Shown: positions 26,201 to 34,877, numbered from the stretch's first letter. The stretch: 48,464 nt of DNA from Verrucomicrobiota bacterium (GCA_963205275.1 CAUJIH010000086.1:1-48464); one strand, 5' to 3'. Numbers and translations: made by a program. Notes: generated from the letters alone by a model not told the origin.

Positions 26201-26414
26201 CGAGATCCCAGTCACAGGAGCGCAAGGCTGGCAAAACGTCACCATCCGCCTTTTCCCAACGAAAGGGGTGTATCGCATTGAAACTCAGGACGATTCGCTG
26301 AAAGTCACGAAGAGTGCAGAACTACCCATTCCATCAGGATCGCTGGATCAACTGAAGCTCTCGCACACAGGCAAAGAGCTTTTCTGTAATGCCGTCTGTG
26401 CGTATCTGCGCTAG
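23286..26414 (+). CDS. Secreted glycoside hydrolase family 115 (xylan alpha-1,2-glucuronidase-like)
   Basis: GH115 enzymes release 4-O-methyl-glucuronic or glucuronic acid from xylan and related glucuronoglycans. The 1042-residue product begins with a signal peptide (MNVKSLIPWIYSLLLFSLTS...AAT). An N-terminal Rossmann-like domain (about 30-180) holds CIVIGSADCPEG and ISGSDTRGTIFGVYDFEQ, then PLWFWSDHEPPTV, the conserved W-rich turn before the catalytic TIM barrel. The barrel shows WKYRGWTLNDHPIFMEWMES, LRLKMNMFAWYFVDVDW, HQMEGIGADTGFWDHYW and VVWELNLRGWADGPF. A helical region and a beta-rich C-terminal part follow, as in the family. It is separated from the uxaC operon only by IS remnants; released glucuronate would feed UxaC. 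The C-terminal third is more divergent than the barrel. Confidence 0.88.
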   Translation: MNVKSLIPWIYSLLLFSLTSISAATSIDLVKDAEPAYIVLAKSEHRGIMAAAKDLQRDITKITGVTPNIVHSLSESWGKCIVIGSADCPEGQKLLASVGVETDPLAGKWEVYQWRVLNDVGGKEQILAISGSDTRGTIFGVYDFEQKHLGVDPLWFWSDHEPPTVGELTFDDSINFGPSKEPTWKYRGWTLNDHPIFMEWMESGLVQRTRYSRYMFAIHPEVMDRLWEAALRLKMNMFAWYFVDVDWQPDRERLQAAVDRGLFITQHQMEGIGADTGFWDHYWAQHNPAGKPEQFSYRLHPEAFREFWSYYIKRWAEFSPQVVWELNLRGWADGPFKELSLPDGGTPQQRAELISQAVADQAKLVREIDPNPDLEMMTTLYAEVGRYYDEGWITLPKDVTTGFSDAGMSGMSYSKKFWTEKRDPQRKYGQYFHTQYFGGGPQIARCTPIDTYLKVNMDAMYQRGDTQHMLLAMNHLRHQQLEIRGIAEMLWDYPTFDPREYQLRYCREQFGEELASRISALYDAYYEKYPHFIKDDGFKTYPMYYKVMEPMFTIIANLQNIDVGTRDGFALNYQYSREAYEQGIHDLGEVLEDALALRPSIPSERLSFFDYEFTDSIRLIRGIYKLSIATQDAIAHLKDGDRAGALTALNDARPLTEELYSAFRSQRSGEKWKNWFRGGTNQDFYALYNLYQKARLRLEIDSMSIVSVIEPQRRPYFGNVVTDDPAHVGDAVYGSQVERLNSSFYNGALQALTEFPLNGVFQIGGIRSVDSKWSASAKGAALVSDHGLGYHLQLDGRATVYVALPQRDKLDWLEKDGFKLDGQTLTVGEWAWPYRYRNRPPAKTTQFDIYSKEFSAGEVKLGPNVTKLGSLPYIVFVKPSLLAYENFREGSSLWKINGPASVVKINDWDAEMRPSEFDLSTVPRYRPVDLHALRLEAGASAEFSFADSPKDDFVVHIRLKSSQNATITLGMIEIPVTGAQGWQNVTIRLFPTKGVYRIETQDDSLKVTKSAELPIPSGSLDQLKLSHTGKELFCNAVCAYLR

Positions 26415-26447
26415 GTCTGCGATGGCCGATGAAAACTGACCAAGCTT

Positions 26448-27689
26448 TCACACTGACTTCACCTCTAGCTCAGTTCCACTCTTCGGCAGCGTAATGAACT
26501 TAGTAAGAATCGCGCTCAGGAAGTAAAGGATCGCCAAGATCCAAATGATTCCAGCATCGCCCACCAAACCGATAAAAAGGCCGACGATTGCTGGCCCCAC
26601 GAATACGGGTAAGCCCGCCCCCAAATTCAGAATTGCAATGGCTGCACCCTTGTCCTTCTCGACCAGCGAGGGAACCAGTGCTGAGAGCGGGACATACCCT
26701 GCGAGTAGTCCACCCCACAGAATTCCAGCCAACCAGATCAGCCATAGATTCGCCCCGAACAAGAGCGGCGCATAATAGAGCAACAGCGTCGTCAGACCAC
26801 AGCCTACACCCCCGAACCACATGATCGTTCGCTGCCAGCCGATCTTGTCACCGACGAAGCCAAAGAAGAGATTGAATGCAATATTGGCGATGAAAATAGT
26901 ACCCCACAATTTCAACCAATCCTCTGTCGGGATGCCATGCTTCGCCATGTACATCGGCAGGAATACGGGGAAAGCGAACTGAGCCGTCGTATTAATCACG
27001 CGGACGATACCTCCGATCAGGACTTTCGGCTCGGTCTTCACGATGGTGAGTCCATGAAGTAATTCGCCAAGCTTTTCTCGAAAGCTTCCGGCGGCGATTT
27101 CCAGTCGATCCCGAGTAAAGAAAACGGCCAAGATGGCTCCGAGTGTCACCCAGATTAAACCGCTCCACAAAGTGTTGATATGACCGAAGTTCCGAATCGC
27201 CCACACAGAATAATAGGCCCCGAGAACATTGAGACCGCCTGTGAAGACGAACCAAAACCAGCCAACCGCCGTCCCCAATCGCTCCTGCGGACTGCGATAG
27301 GCGATCCAGACCAGAAAGGAATACGCGAAGAGTGGGTAGCCAAAGCCACGCAGAGCGTAAGTCGGAAGCATCAGAGCGAAGTTCAGATTCGGTACGCCCC
27401 AGGCGACGAATCCAATGGTACCGAGTACGTAGAGTAAAAATCCGGCAAACATTGTCTTTTTGATGCCGAAGCCCTCGGACAAAACCCCGGAGAACCACGA
27501 GGAAATGGCGATCGTAACTCCGTAGGCTGCGAAGAGCGTCGCCGACTGCTGCACGCTCATCCCGTGCTCGGCCAGATAAGGACTGAGCCACCCGATCTCC
27601 AGACCATCGCCCATCATGAAAATGAGGATCCCCAGATAACCCCAGCCCAGAGAAGACGGGATACCGACGCGATTTAACAGTTCTTTCAT
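26448..27689 (-). CDS. MFS transporter of the polyol permease (RbtT/DalT) type
   Basis: The 413-residue protein has 12 hydrophobic segments. SSLGWGYLGILIFMMGDGLE, then QSATLFAAYGVTIAISSWFS, and YALRGFGYPLFAYSFLVWIA closely follow the RbtT/DalT ribitol and arabitol permeases; AVGWFWFVFTGGLNVLGAYY is likewise characteristic. It should import a polyol or sugar (or uronate) by proton symport across the inner membrane. It is convergent with the GH115 gene (33-base gap) and downstream of the frameshifted beta-helix gene on the same strand, 77 bases apart, so the last two may share a transcript. The substrate in this setting could be the product of GH115 or beta-helix enzyme action. Confidence 0.92.
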   Translation of the reverse strand: MKELLNRVGIPSSLGWGYLGILIFMMGDGLEIGWLSPYLAEHGMSVQQSATLFAAYGVTIAISSWFSGVLSEGFGIKKTMFAGFLLYVLGTIGFVAWGVPNLNFALMLPTYALRGFGYPLFAYSFLVWIAYRSPQERLGTAVGWFWFVFTGGLNVLGAYYSVWAIRNFGHINTLWSGLIWVTLGAILAVFFTRDRLEIAAGSFREKLGELLHGLTIVKTEPKVLIGGIVRVINTTAQFAFPVFLPMYMAKHGIPTEDWLKLWGTIFIANIAFNLFFGFVGDKIGWQRTIMWFGGVGCGLTTLLLYYAPLLFGANLWLIWLAGILWGGLLAGYVPLSALVPSLVEKDKGAAIAILNLGAGLPVFVGPAIVGLFIGLVGDAGIIWILAILYFLSAILTKFITLPKSGTELEVKSV

Positions 27690-27766
27690 CTCGAGGCAGA
27701 GTTTCTCAAAAAAATGATTTCTGCCAAGACAAAAGATTACGACGCAACAGATTCAACCTAACCCTC

Positions 27767-29891
27767 TCACTGATCCTTGAATTCTTGATCAGGCTTCGGC
27801 AGCGGGCCGATCTGTTCAAAGGGAATGGGCTGGAAGTTCGGGAGCTTCTTGTACACCTCCGAGTCCGGTCGCAGACGGTAATCGCCTTTCGCCGCGTCAA
27901 TGAATCCGGGATCCGCATCGGTGCTCCACATTTCATCGGCTGCAAATTTCCAGTTGCCGGAACTGTTCGTGACCTGTCCGCATCGCACCATTAGATTGTT
28001 TTTTGCTCGATTGATACGCTGCTGACCGGGCCGGGGATTCATGAAACCGACCAGCTCGGGGTAGTGTGTCGTATAAGGCGGGCGGGTGATGTCCACTTCC
28101 TCAAGTAAGAGACGCGGCCACTCATGCCCGGCAGCTCCGTCTAACTCAGATTGCCAACGCTTATCATTCCATGGCGACGCTCCCAGAGCGCGAGAACACT
28201 CGATGAAAATATTGTTCTCAGCCGTGTTGTCATGCCCCCCCGTGACAAAAGATCGTGCCAAAATTCCCTTTCCCATAATAGCCACAGCGAACAAATATAT
28301 TACCAAAGACAGTTTCACCTCCGTCTCCGTCGTCGAAGTAGATCGCTGCAGTTCCGTGGCCCATGGGACTGCCAATATCGCTCCAGAGATTGTATCGGAT
28401 CACATTGCCCCGACTGGATGGATTGCGCCCCTTGTAACAAGCACCAGCGTCATCCGAGGCAGTGCAGACATCACGCACAATGTTGTATTCAAAGACATGA
28501 TCGTTCCCTCGAATGGCCACCGCCATGTGCGGGGCGTCGTGCAGCAGGTTATGGGCAGCACGATTCCCCACCCCTTCCAGCGAGATTCCGCTGGCATAGG
28601 TAAGTTGGTGCTGGGAAAAGCGCCAAATGTGATTGTTCGTCGCTAGGTGTCTCCCTGGAGTCAGGCTTGTTCGGTCGCCGCCCTTGATCAATAGCCCACC
28701 CGTACCAGTGTCGTGGATCTGGCAGCGATCCACTCGGTGATCGGTGCCTCCATTGATACGAATCCCTAACTGACGCACATTGCGGACCTCACATTGCTGG
28801 ATCATGACATCATTCCCATCGACAACTTCGATCCCATCGCCCAGAGATTCCTCGACAGTGAATCCACGAAAAATCACATGTGCGGCATTCTTGAGCGAAA
28901 TCACCGCCCCCTTTTGTTCGGACAGAGTCATCCGCGCTCCTTTCAGTTCTCCCGGAGGCAGGAAATAGAGTCGTCCTGCGGCCGTGTCGAGATAGTATTC
29001 CCCCGGCTGATCTAGTTCCTCCAGCACATGGACTGCCCGGTAGCGCCGCGGTGAGGGATTCCCCGCTTTGATTCCGTATTGCGCAGGTTTTGCTAGAGTA
29101 ATCTGGTGTTTCACTGGGTCGATACTGTCCACTCGAATCGTTTCTTCAAACCAATCGAAGCACCAGTATCCCAGCAGCCAGACTCCGTCTGCCGCCTTCC
29201 AGCGAGTAGGACGATCACCGCTGTATTCAAATACTCCCGGACGATCTCCAGTCTCGTTTCGCCCGATGGCGATCCCTGAATCGATGATTTTTGCGACGCT
29301 GGCCCATCCTTCATTTGGCCATCTGGCTGGCGTCATACGCTGGTCATTAAAAAATAGCTCCGGAACCATCGGAGCCCCGCGAAAGCGATCAGGATACCTA
29401 GGTAATTCACCGACTCCTAAGTTCTTGAGATCAGCTACGACGATCTTTCCTCGCACCTCTGGATCGAATCGGATCGCCACACTCTCATCGTTCACCGGCT
29501 GAAAGGCAGAAGATGGCAAAACTCTGCCGCCGCTTAAACGCACCTCTTCACTTGGTGCCGCAAGCCAGCGGATGGGGGCCTTCGGTGTGCCTGAGTCTTG
29601 TTCACTCAAAATGAAAGTCGATTGGATCGGATAGTTACCTCCGCGCACCAATACAGTGATCGGCTGCGAAGACGATGTGTCCCGTTTCAGTTCGCGTACA
29701 TGTGTGCGGGCACGCTCGAGTGTGGCGAAGGGATCCTCCATCGTGCCAGCCCCCGAGTCGTCGCCTTCAGGCGAAACAACCACTTGGACAGACGATGATA
29801 CAAGAGGAACCTTCGATTGAGCTTGAACGAAATGGAGTATCGATCCGCTCAGAATCATCATTGGCACTGTCCGGCGAAGCTCTATGTTCAT
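27767..29891 (-). pseudogene. Secreted right-handed beta-helix protein (GH141-like), frameshifted
   Basis: The gene starts at 29891 (MNIELRRTVPMMILSGSILH, signal peptide ending VQAQ) with GGAGAG as Shine-Dalgarno. VVVSPEGDDSGAGTMEDPFA, then TVLVRGGNYPIQSTFILSEQ, and a catalytic-type repeat region (FTVEESLGDGIEVVDGNDVM, CQIHDTGTGGLLIKGG, YASGISLEGVGNRAAHNLLH) are the beta-helix layout shared with GH141 and pectin-lyase-fold proteins. At a C7 run (28235-28241; G7 in the gene) the frame shifts: the first part ends TIFCHGGA-stop at 28230, while the second frame continues HDNTAENNIFIECSRALGA to 27767. With six G the sequence reads IFCHGGHDNTAENN, giving one 707-residue protein. The shift could be a sequencing error, a recent mutation or phase variation. 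It is upstream of the RbtT-like transporter. Confidence 0.85.
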
Positions 29892-30208
29892 GAATGAGTC
29901 TCTCCGCTTGATACAGGAGAATCGGTAGAGACGCAAGGCCGGTGATCATTTATGACGCGATCAAGCCCTAGCAAAAGGAACTCTCTCCAATAAGGCCGCA
30001 AGGCTCCACGCACCTCCTTGGCCTACTTCCTCGAGCGTTCGAAGCTCGACTGCAACACTACGTAGTGAAACACCCCTATTTCATGATTCGAATCGTGCGA
30101 TACTTTCCTCCACCACCTGTCTCTTCAGAGACCATGGGATTCCCTATTCCCACATTCGCGCAGCGGGTTCTAGTGGACATTCCTCACGCTCTCTGACACA
30201 GTGAGACG
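29892..30208. promoter_or_regulatory. Divergent promoter region with three palindromes
   Basis: This 317-base gap separates the beta-helix gene from the FAD oxidoreductase gene and contains no gene. Three inverted repeats lie within 67 bases: TCGAGC-7-GCTCGA at 30031-30049, CACTACGTAGTG at 30056-30067 (perfect), and CATGATTCGAATCGTG at 30082-30097 (core GATTCGAATC perfect). They could be operator sites for a sugar regulator controlling both genes. No regulator is encoded nearby. Confidence 0.45.
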
Positions 30209-32521
30209 ATGAAGCTCCCCGTTCTTCTCTCGCTCGTGTCAGCATTCACTTTCATTCCCCTCCTGTCTGCGCAGCAGATACTAGTGGAGGCGGAGTCATT
30301 TTCCAAGCCCGGTGGCTGGCAGCTCGATACTCAGTTTATCGAGATCATGGGATCACCCTATCTGCTTGCCCACGGATTGGGAAATCCTGTACAGGACGCC
30401 ACGACCGAAGTCGCATTCCCCGCAGCGGGAGAATACACCGTCTGGGCACGGACCAAGAACTGGGTTGCACCTTTCAGTGAGTATGTTGATACCAAGGCAG
30501 CGCCGGGGCGTTTTCACATTAGGGTGGGAAGCGAGGAACTGGCGCATGAGTTCGGGAAGAGTACGTCAGAATGGGGCTGGGAAAAAGGGGGCGTCGTCAC
30601 AGTCTCTGCCGGAAAGACTCCCGTAGCGCTTGTCGATCTCACTGGCTATGAAGGACGCTGTGACGCCCTGCTCTTTTCTAAAGACCCGAACTTCACGCCC
30701 GATAACACCAACGAAGTCCTTCCCTCTTGGAGGCGAGAACTCCTCGGACTGCCGAAAGCCCCTATCGAAGAAGGCCCCTTCGATATTGTCTTCATCGGTG
30801 GGGGCTACTCCGGAGCCTGTGGAGCGATCTCCGCAGCACGCATGGGTTTAAAGGTAGCTCTGATCCAGAATCGTGGAGTCCTCGGTGGCAACGGATCTTC
30901 CGAGGTTCGCGTCTGGGCACAAGGGAAAACTCCTCCCGGTCTCTATCCCATCGGGGACATCGTGCGCGAACTCGAGGACGATGCCCAAGCCTCACCCGGC
31001 TCTTACGAGGAATTCGAGGACGAAAAGAAATTCGGTATCGTCAGCGCTGAGAAAAATATCCGTCTCTTTCTTTATAATCATGCCTATCAGGTCGAAATGG
31101 CCTCACCGACGAAAATCAGTGCCATCCTTACACTCGATACGCGCACGAACGCCATCCATCGCTTCACCGCACGCACCTATTGCGACACCACCGGGCACGG
31201 GACGATCGGTGTCATGGCTGGAGCCGATCACGAAATGATCGCCGGAGGACGTATGGGCATGTCGAACATGTGGCGCTGGGAGAATGCGTCGACCGCACAG
31301 AGCTTCCCCGAGCCTGCCTGGGTACCAACAATGAAGGAAGGCGATTTTCCCTATCCAAGAAAATTTCATGCCGAATGGTTCTGGGAGAGCGGATTCGACA
31401 AGAACCCGGTCGAAGATTTGGAAAAGATTCGAGACTGGAATCTCCTAGCCGCCTACGGCTCTTGGAATGCGATCAAGAACAAAGGTGCATACGCACGCTA
31501 TGACCCCGATGAAAAAGGCCACGCCAATGCTCGCCTCACATGGATGGCCTACGTCGGCGGCACTCGTGAGACCCAACAGCTCCTCGGTGACGTGATCCTG
31601 ACCGATGAAGATATCGTCAATAAGAAACCATTCCCCGACGGCTGTGTCCTCACCACCTGGTCCATCGATCTCCACTATCCTGCAGAGAAGTTTGAGGGAG
31701 CCTTCCCCGATAATCCCTTCATTTCCGTAGCGAAGCACAATCAGGGAGTGGATCGGAAGCGGGGCTATCCTGTGCCCTATCGCTGTTTTTACTCGCGCAA
31801 TATTGAAAACCTCTTTATGGCAGGGCGCAATATCAGTGTCACTCACGAGGCTCTGGGCACCGTCCGAGTGATGAAGACATGCGGGATGATGGGTGTCGTG
31901 GTGGGCAAGGCCGCCGCCATCTGTGCGAAATTCGATACAACTCCCCGTGGTGTGCACGAAAATCACCTCGCCGACCTGATCGAATTAATGCGCATGCCGG
32001 GCAATATGCGTCGAGCGACCATCGACGGGAAATTCGAGATCGATCCGGCTCTGCCCGATCTCGGGGAGCCTGTGCTGGACTGGATACCCAAAAATTCCTT
32101 GGACGGCATCGTCATCGATGATGATGATGCGAAACTAACGGGCAATTGGACTCAGGGCGCAGGGCTGCCTCTGCATGTGGAAAACGGCTACCGCTATACC
32201 TCTGCAGCGAAGATGGGTTCAGAAAATGTCGCCACAGCTCGCTTCGAATTTACCACTCCGAAAAGCGGTGACTACGAAGTCCGTATTGCCTACCAGCCTC
32301 ACGAGAATCGCTCTAGTAAGACACCCGTCACCGTCATCTCTGCCGATGGCGAGAAGACGACTCACGTCAATCAGCGCATCGCAGGTCCGCTCGCTCACGG
32401 ATTTTATGGGCTGGGAGTTTATCGCTTTGATGCGGATAAGCCATCTGCCGTAGTCGTGAGCAATGATGGAGCTGACGGAACCGTTCACGCCGATGCAATC
32501 CAGGTGATTCCTGTAAAATAG
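30209..32521 (+). CDS. Secreted FAD-dependent oxidoreductase with xanthan-lyase/golvesin-like C-terminal domain
   Basis: After a signal peptide (MKLPVLLSLVSAFTFIPLLS), residues 20-160 form a beta-rich domain (VEAESFSKPGGWQLDTQFIE, then AGEYTVWARTKNWV) of carbohydrate-binding type. The FAD domain follows: FDIVFIGGGYSGACGAISAA near 193 and GVLGGNGSSEVRVWAQG, a signature of the FAD_oxidored family, with RNISVTHEALGTVRVMKTCG near the end. The C-terminal 145 residues, with IDDDDAKLTGNWTQGAGLP and GDYEVRIAYQPHENRSS, match the golvesin/xanthan-lyase-tail domain. This architecture is common in PVC and Bacteroidetes glycan loci; the reaction is not established. The protein of 770 residues is probably periplasmic or outer-membrane associated. 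Confidence 0.88.
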   Translation: MKLPVLLSLVSAFTFIPLLSAQQILVEAESFSKPGGWQLDTQFIEIMGSPYLLAHGLGNPVQDATTEVAFPAAGEYTVWARTKNWVAPFSEYVDTKAAPGRFHIRVGSEELAHEFGKSTSEWGWEKGGVVTVSAGKTPVALVDLTGYEGRCDALLFSKDPNFTPDNTNEVLPSWRRELLGLPKAPIEEGPFDIVFIGGGYSGACGAISAARMGLKVALIQNRGVLGGNGSSEVRVWAQGKTPPGLYPIGDIVRELEDDAQASPGSYEEFEDEKKFGIVSAEKNIRLFLYNHAYQVEMASPTKISAILTLDTRTNAIHRFTARTYCDTTGHGTIGVMAGADHEMIAGGRMGMSNMWRWENASTAQSFPEPAWVPTMKEGDFPYPRKFHAEWFWESGFDKNPVEDLEKIRDWNLLAAYGSWNAIKNKGAYARYDPDEKGHANARLTWMAYVGGTRETQQLLGDVILTDEDIVNKKPFPDGCVLTTWSIDLHYPAEKFEGAFPDNPFISVAKHNQGVDRKRGYPVPYRCFYSRNIENLFMAGRNISVTHEALGTVRVMKTCGMMGVVVGKAAAICAKFDTTPRGVHENHLADLIELMRMPGNMRRATIDGKFEIDPALPDLGEPVLDWIPKNSLDGIVIDDDDAKLTGNWTQGAGLPLHVENGYRYTSAAKMGSENVATARFEFTTPKSGDYEVRIAYQPHENRSSKTPVTVISADGEKTTHVNQRIAGPLAHGFYGLGVYRFDADKPSAVVVSNDGADGTVHADAIQVIPVK

Positions 32522-32581
32522 CGAACTGAACGACTGTTTTTCCCAGCATCTGAACGATTCTCACTCTGGCGATTCCTCCAC

Positions 32582-33580
32582 ATGTCGGCATGGTATTATC
32601 TGGATGCATCGGGAATACAGCAGGGGCCTGTCGATGACGCCACCCTCACCGATCTCGGAAAAATCGGACGTGTGCTTGCCAAGACACTAGTGTGGACTGA
32701 TGGGACCGAACAATGGACTCCCTATCAATCTGTGGCTGGACGTCTGTTTGCGGCGCAGAGCAATCTCGCATCGAGCGACGGCGTGATACTCCCAGTTCCG
32801 ATTGGAGTCTGCGCCTTTTCCGGCATCGTCCAGCCGCTGGAGGAGATGCTCCCCTACGGAGACGCCACGGTCGCTCCGGAGTTCAAAGATCGCTTCGTCC
32901 AGTGGGTGATGGAAGAGGGAAAAACCCACATCCGAGATGCAGCTGGGAGCAATTTCACATACGTAGGATTCTGGTGGCGCGTCCTCGGCGCTCTGCTCGA
33001 CTATATGGTTAAAATGATCCCCTCCTCCCTATGCATGATCCCCTACTACATCGCATCATTCGTAGAGGGAGTCTCCCAAGCGACGCACCCGAGTGAAGGA
33101 GCGCCCCCGGAGACTGTATCAACGATGGGAGACATGTCGATATTCACGATTTTAGCCTACGGCCTCGGAATGCTCGCGAATCTCGGGATCAGTATCGGAT
33201 ATGATACGTGGATGGTGGGGCGCTATCAGGCCACTCTGGGGAAAATGGCGATCGGCGCGAAAGTGGTAGCTCCCGACGGATCACGCATCTCCTACGGGCG
33301 TGCCTTTTATCGTTGGTTCATCAAGAAGCCCGTCAACTGGTTCCTCGTATGGATTCCACCGACTCTTGGCATCACTCTGACCATGGGAGGTATTATCCCC
33401 TTGCTCAGTCGAAGTGGAGACGATCAGACACCGCTCTTCGTAGCCGCTTTTGCAGGAAGCATGATCCTGTTCTGCGTGCTAGTCTTACTGGGCCTCGGCG
33501 TATACTGGATGGCAGCGTTTGATTCGGAAAAGAGAGCGCTCCACGACAGAATCGTTGCTACTCGAGTCATTCGGAAATAG
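32582..33580 (+). CDS. GYF_2-RDD membrane protein
   Basis: The first 60 residues (WYYLDASGIQQGPVDDATLTDL and WTDGTEQWTPYQSV) form a GYF_2 domain, which often binds proline-rich peptides. From about residue 128 an RDD domain follows: VGFWWRVLGALLDYMVKMIP with the Arg-Asp pair in the first helix, the second helix ILAYGLGMLANLGISIGYDT, TLGKMAIGAKVVAPDGSRIS and HDRIVATRVI at the end. The 332-residue product is an inner-membrane protein of unknown transport or scaffold role. The next gene follows after 4 bases on the same strand. Confidence 0.88.
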   Translation: MSAWYYLDASGIQQGPVDDATLTDLGKIGRVLAKTLVWTDGTEQWTPYQSVAGRLFAAQSNLASSDGVILPVPIGVCAFSGIVQPLEEMLPYGDATVAPEFKDRFVQWVMEEGKTHIRDAAGSNFTYVGFWWRVLGALLDYMVKMIPSSLCMIPYYIASFVEGVSQATHPSEGAPPETVSTMGDMSIFTILAYGLGMLANLGISIGYDTWMVGRYQATLGKMAIGAKVVAPDGSRISYGRAFYRWFIKKPVNWFLVWIPPTLGITLTMGGIIPLLSRSGDDQTPLFVAAFAGSMILFCVLVLLGLGVYWMAAFDSEKRALHDRIVATRVIRK

Positions 33581-33584
33581 AAAA

Positions 33585-34205
33585 ATGGATTTCTCCACTC
33601 CTGCAGATCCGCTCCCTCAGTTACGCCAGACACTGGATTGCCCGATCTGTCGCGCTCCTGTCCATTGGGAACAGATTTCGACTTTCGAGCAACAGACGAT
33701 CACCTGCTCCGTTTGCCAAACCACTTTGACTCCGCTGATTCTGCCTCGGTTTTCCCACCGTATCAACCCTGAGCTTCACGACTCCTCCGTCGAATTAGGA
33801 GATGCTTCCTGCACCTTTTTTCCCGAATTGCAAGCGACTGCCGTCTGCGATGAATGCGGGGCGTTTCTCTCAAACAAAGCACGAATGCACTGGGGCGATC
33901 AAGCTCTGTGCCTCCCCTGTCTCTATCGTCTCCGAGAGAAGGAACTTGATTCCGGCTCCGTGGCGAGCCGTTGGTTTTATGATCGAATCGCCTTGGCTTT
34001 GGTGACTTTGGGAGCGCCACTCTCCCTTTTCACCACGCCGATTGCCCTATTTTTGCTGATCCGCTACCGCAACACCCGAGGCGGCTTCGCTCCACACTCC
34101 CGTGCGATTTGGTGGATCGCGCTGGTTCTGTCACTCTGCTGGGTCGTGGTCTGGGGGATTCTGATTAGCATTCTGTCATCCCTGATCCTCGACGATGTCC
34201 TGTAG
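33585..34205 (+). CDS. Zinc-ribbon membrane protein of unknown function
   Basis: The start at 33585 (MDFSTPADPLPQLRQTLDCP) gives 206 residues; the longer frame lies inside the RDD gene. Two cysteine clusters are present: CPICRAPVHWE...CSVC near residues 19-46, and AVCDECGAFL...ALCLPCLYRL near 86-115, likely zinc sites of rubredoxin-like and B-box-like type. The C-terminus has two hydrophobic segments (IALALVTLGAPLSLFTTPIA and WWIALVLSLCWVVVWGILIS). With the GYF-RDD gene 4 bases upstream it forms a two-gene unit, which suggests a partner role. No function can be assigned. Confidence 0.8.
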   Translation: MDFSTPADPLPQLRQTLDCPICRAPVHWEQISTFEQQTITCSVCQTTLTPLILPRFSHRINPELHDSSVELGDASCTFFPELQATAVCDECGAFLSNKARMHWGDQALCLPCLYRLREKELDSGSVASRWFYDRIALALVTLGAPLSLFTTPIALFLLIRYRNTRGGFAPHSRAIWWIALVLSLCWVVVWGILISILSSLILDDVL

Positions 34206-34362
34206 GAGCGAGACAATTCTCGTCCGAGCATAAACAAGACGATCTCGTGGGTGGATGCGATCTTCGCCCGATCTTCGCCGTATCGCCGCAGCTACCTTTG
34301 AAGAATCAAGCGCCCATCACTCCTCTAAATCGAAGCAATTACGACTCAGGCCTTTGTACAAC

Positions 34363-34680
34363 TCAGGCCTTTGCCTTGCCGACTTTGCACTGTCCGTCCA
34401 GCGTCGCACCCTCTTCCATCTGGAGACTAACCGTGTTCACGGCACCAGTAATGATCGAAGTGGGAGCCAAGCGACAGGATTTGAAGAAGCTATCTCCGAC
34501 GACCTGACCTTCGATCACAGCCTTCTCTGCTTTCAGATTCCCCTTTACGCTGGCATTCTGTCCGATGGTCAGACTGCCCTCAGAGGTAATATTGCCACTG
34601 ATCGAACCATCAAAGATGAGATCGCTCGAACAATTCAGATCACCTTCGATTTGAATATCACTGGAAAGATGGCTGCTCAC
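34363..34680 (-). CDS. Bactofilin (polymer-forming cytoskeletal protein)
   Basis: Bactofilins assemble into filaments without nucleotide and organise cell-shape and envelope machinery. The 105-residue product is almost only the beta-helical core: SSDIQIEGDLNCSSDLIFDG, then SISGNITSEGSLTIGQNASV, then KGNLKAEKAVIEGQVVGDSF, with the G-x-I/L periodicity of the fold. Short polar ends flank it. The start is GTG at 34680. It is convergent with the zinc-ribbon gene. The stop lies at a small tandem duplication (AAAGGCCTGAGT twice, 34344-34373). Confidence 0.92.
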   Translation of the reverse strand: MSSHLSSDIQIEGDLNCSSDLIFDGSISGNITSEGSLTIGQNASVKGNLKAEKAVIEGQVVGDSFFKSCRLAPTSIITGAVNTVSLQMEEGATLDGQCKVGKAKA

Positions 34681-34810
34681 GAGATTAAAAGGTTAGAGGT
34701 TTACGCTGTAGAAACGCATTAAAAGTTCCTGCCATGCAGAAGCATTCATAGCAGAAGATTCTCACACAAGGCGAGACTTTTCTCAAAAAATCTTCACTAG
34801 AGTCGAATTT

Positions 34811-34853
34811 CAAAACGCAGAAGGCGCGAATCATGTAAAAATCCGCGCCTTCT
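34811..34853 (-). terminator. Rho-independent terminator of rplS
   Basis: A 10-bp perfect stem, AGAAGGCGCG at 34819-34828 with CGCGCCTTCT at 34844-34853, encloses a 15-base A/T-rich loop and is followed on the minus strand by GCGTTTTG. It lies 25 bases after the stop of rplS and fits a terminator for that transcript. Confidence 0.75.
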
Positions 34854-34877
34854 CACCATTCAAATCTATCGAGTGAC

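Noticed and set aside
26992..27591. 199-codon minus-strand frame overlapping the transporter
   Set aside because: It is an out-of-frame reading of the MFS gene, rich in Arg and Ser, without any domain.
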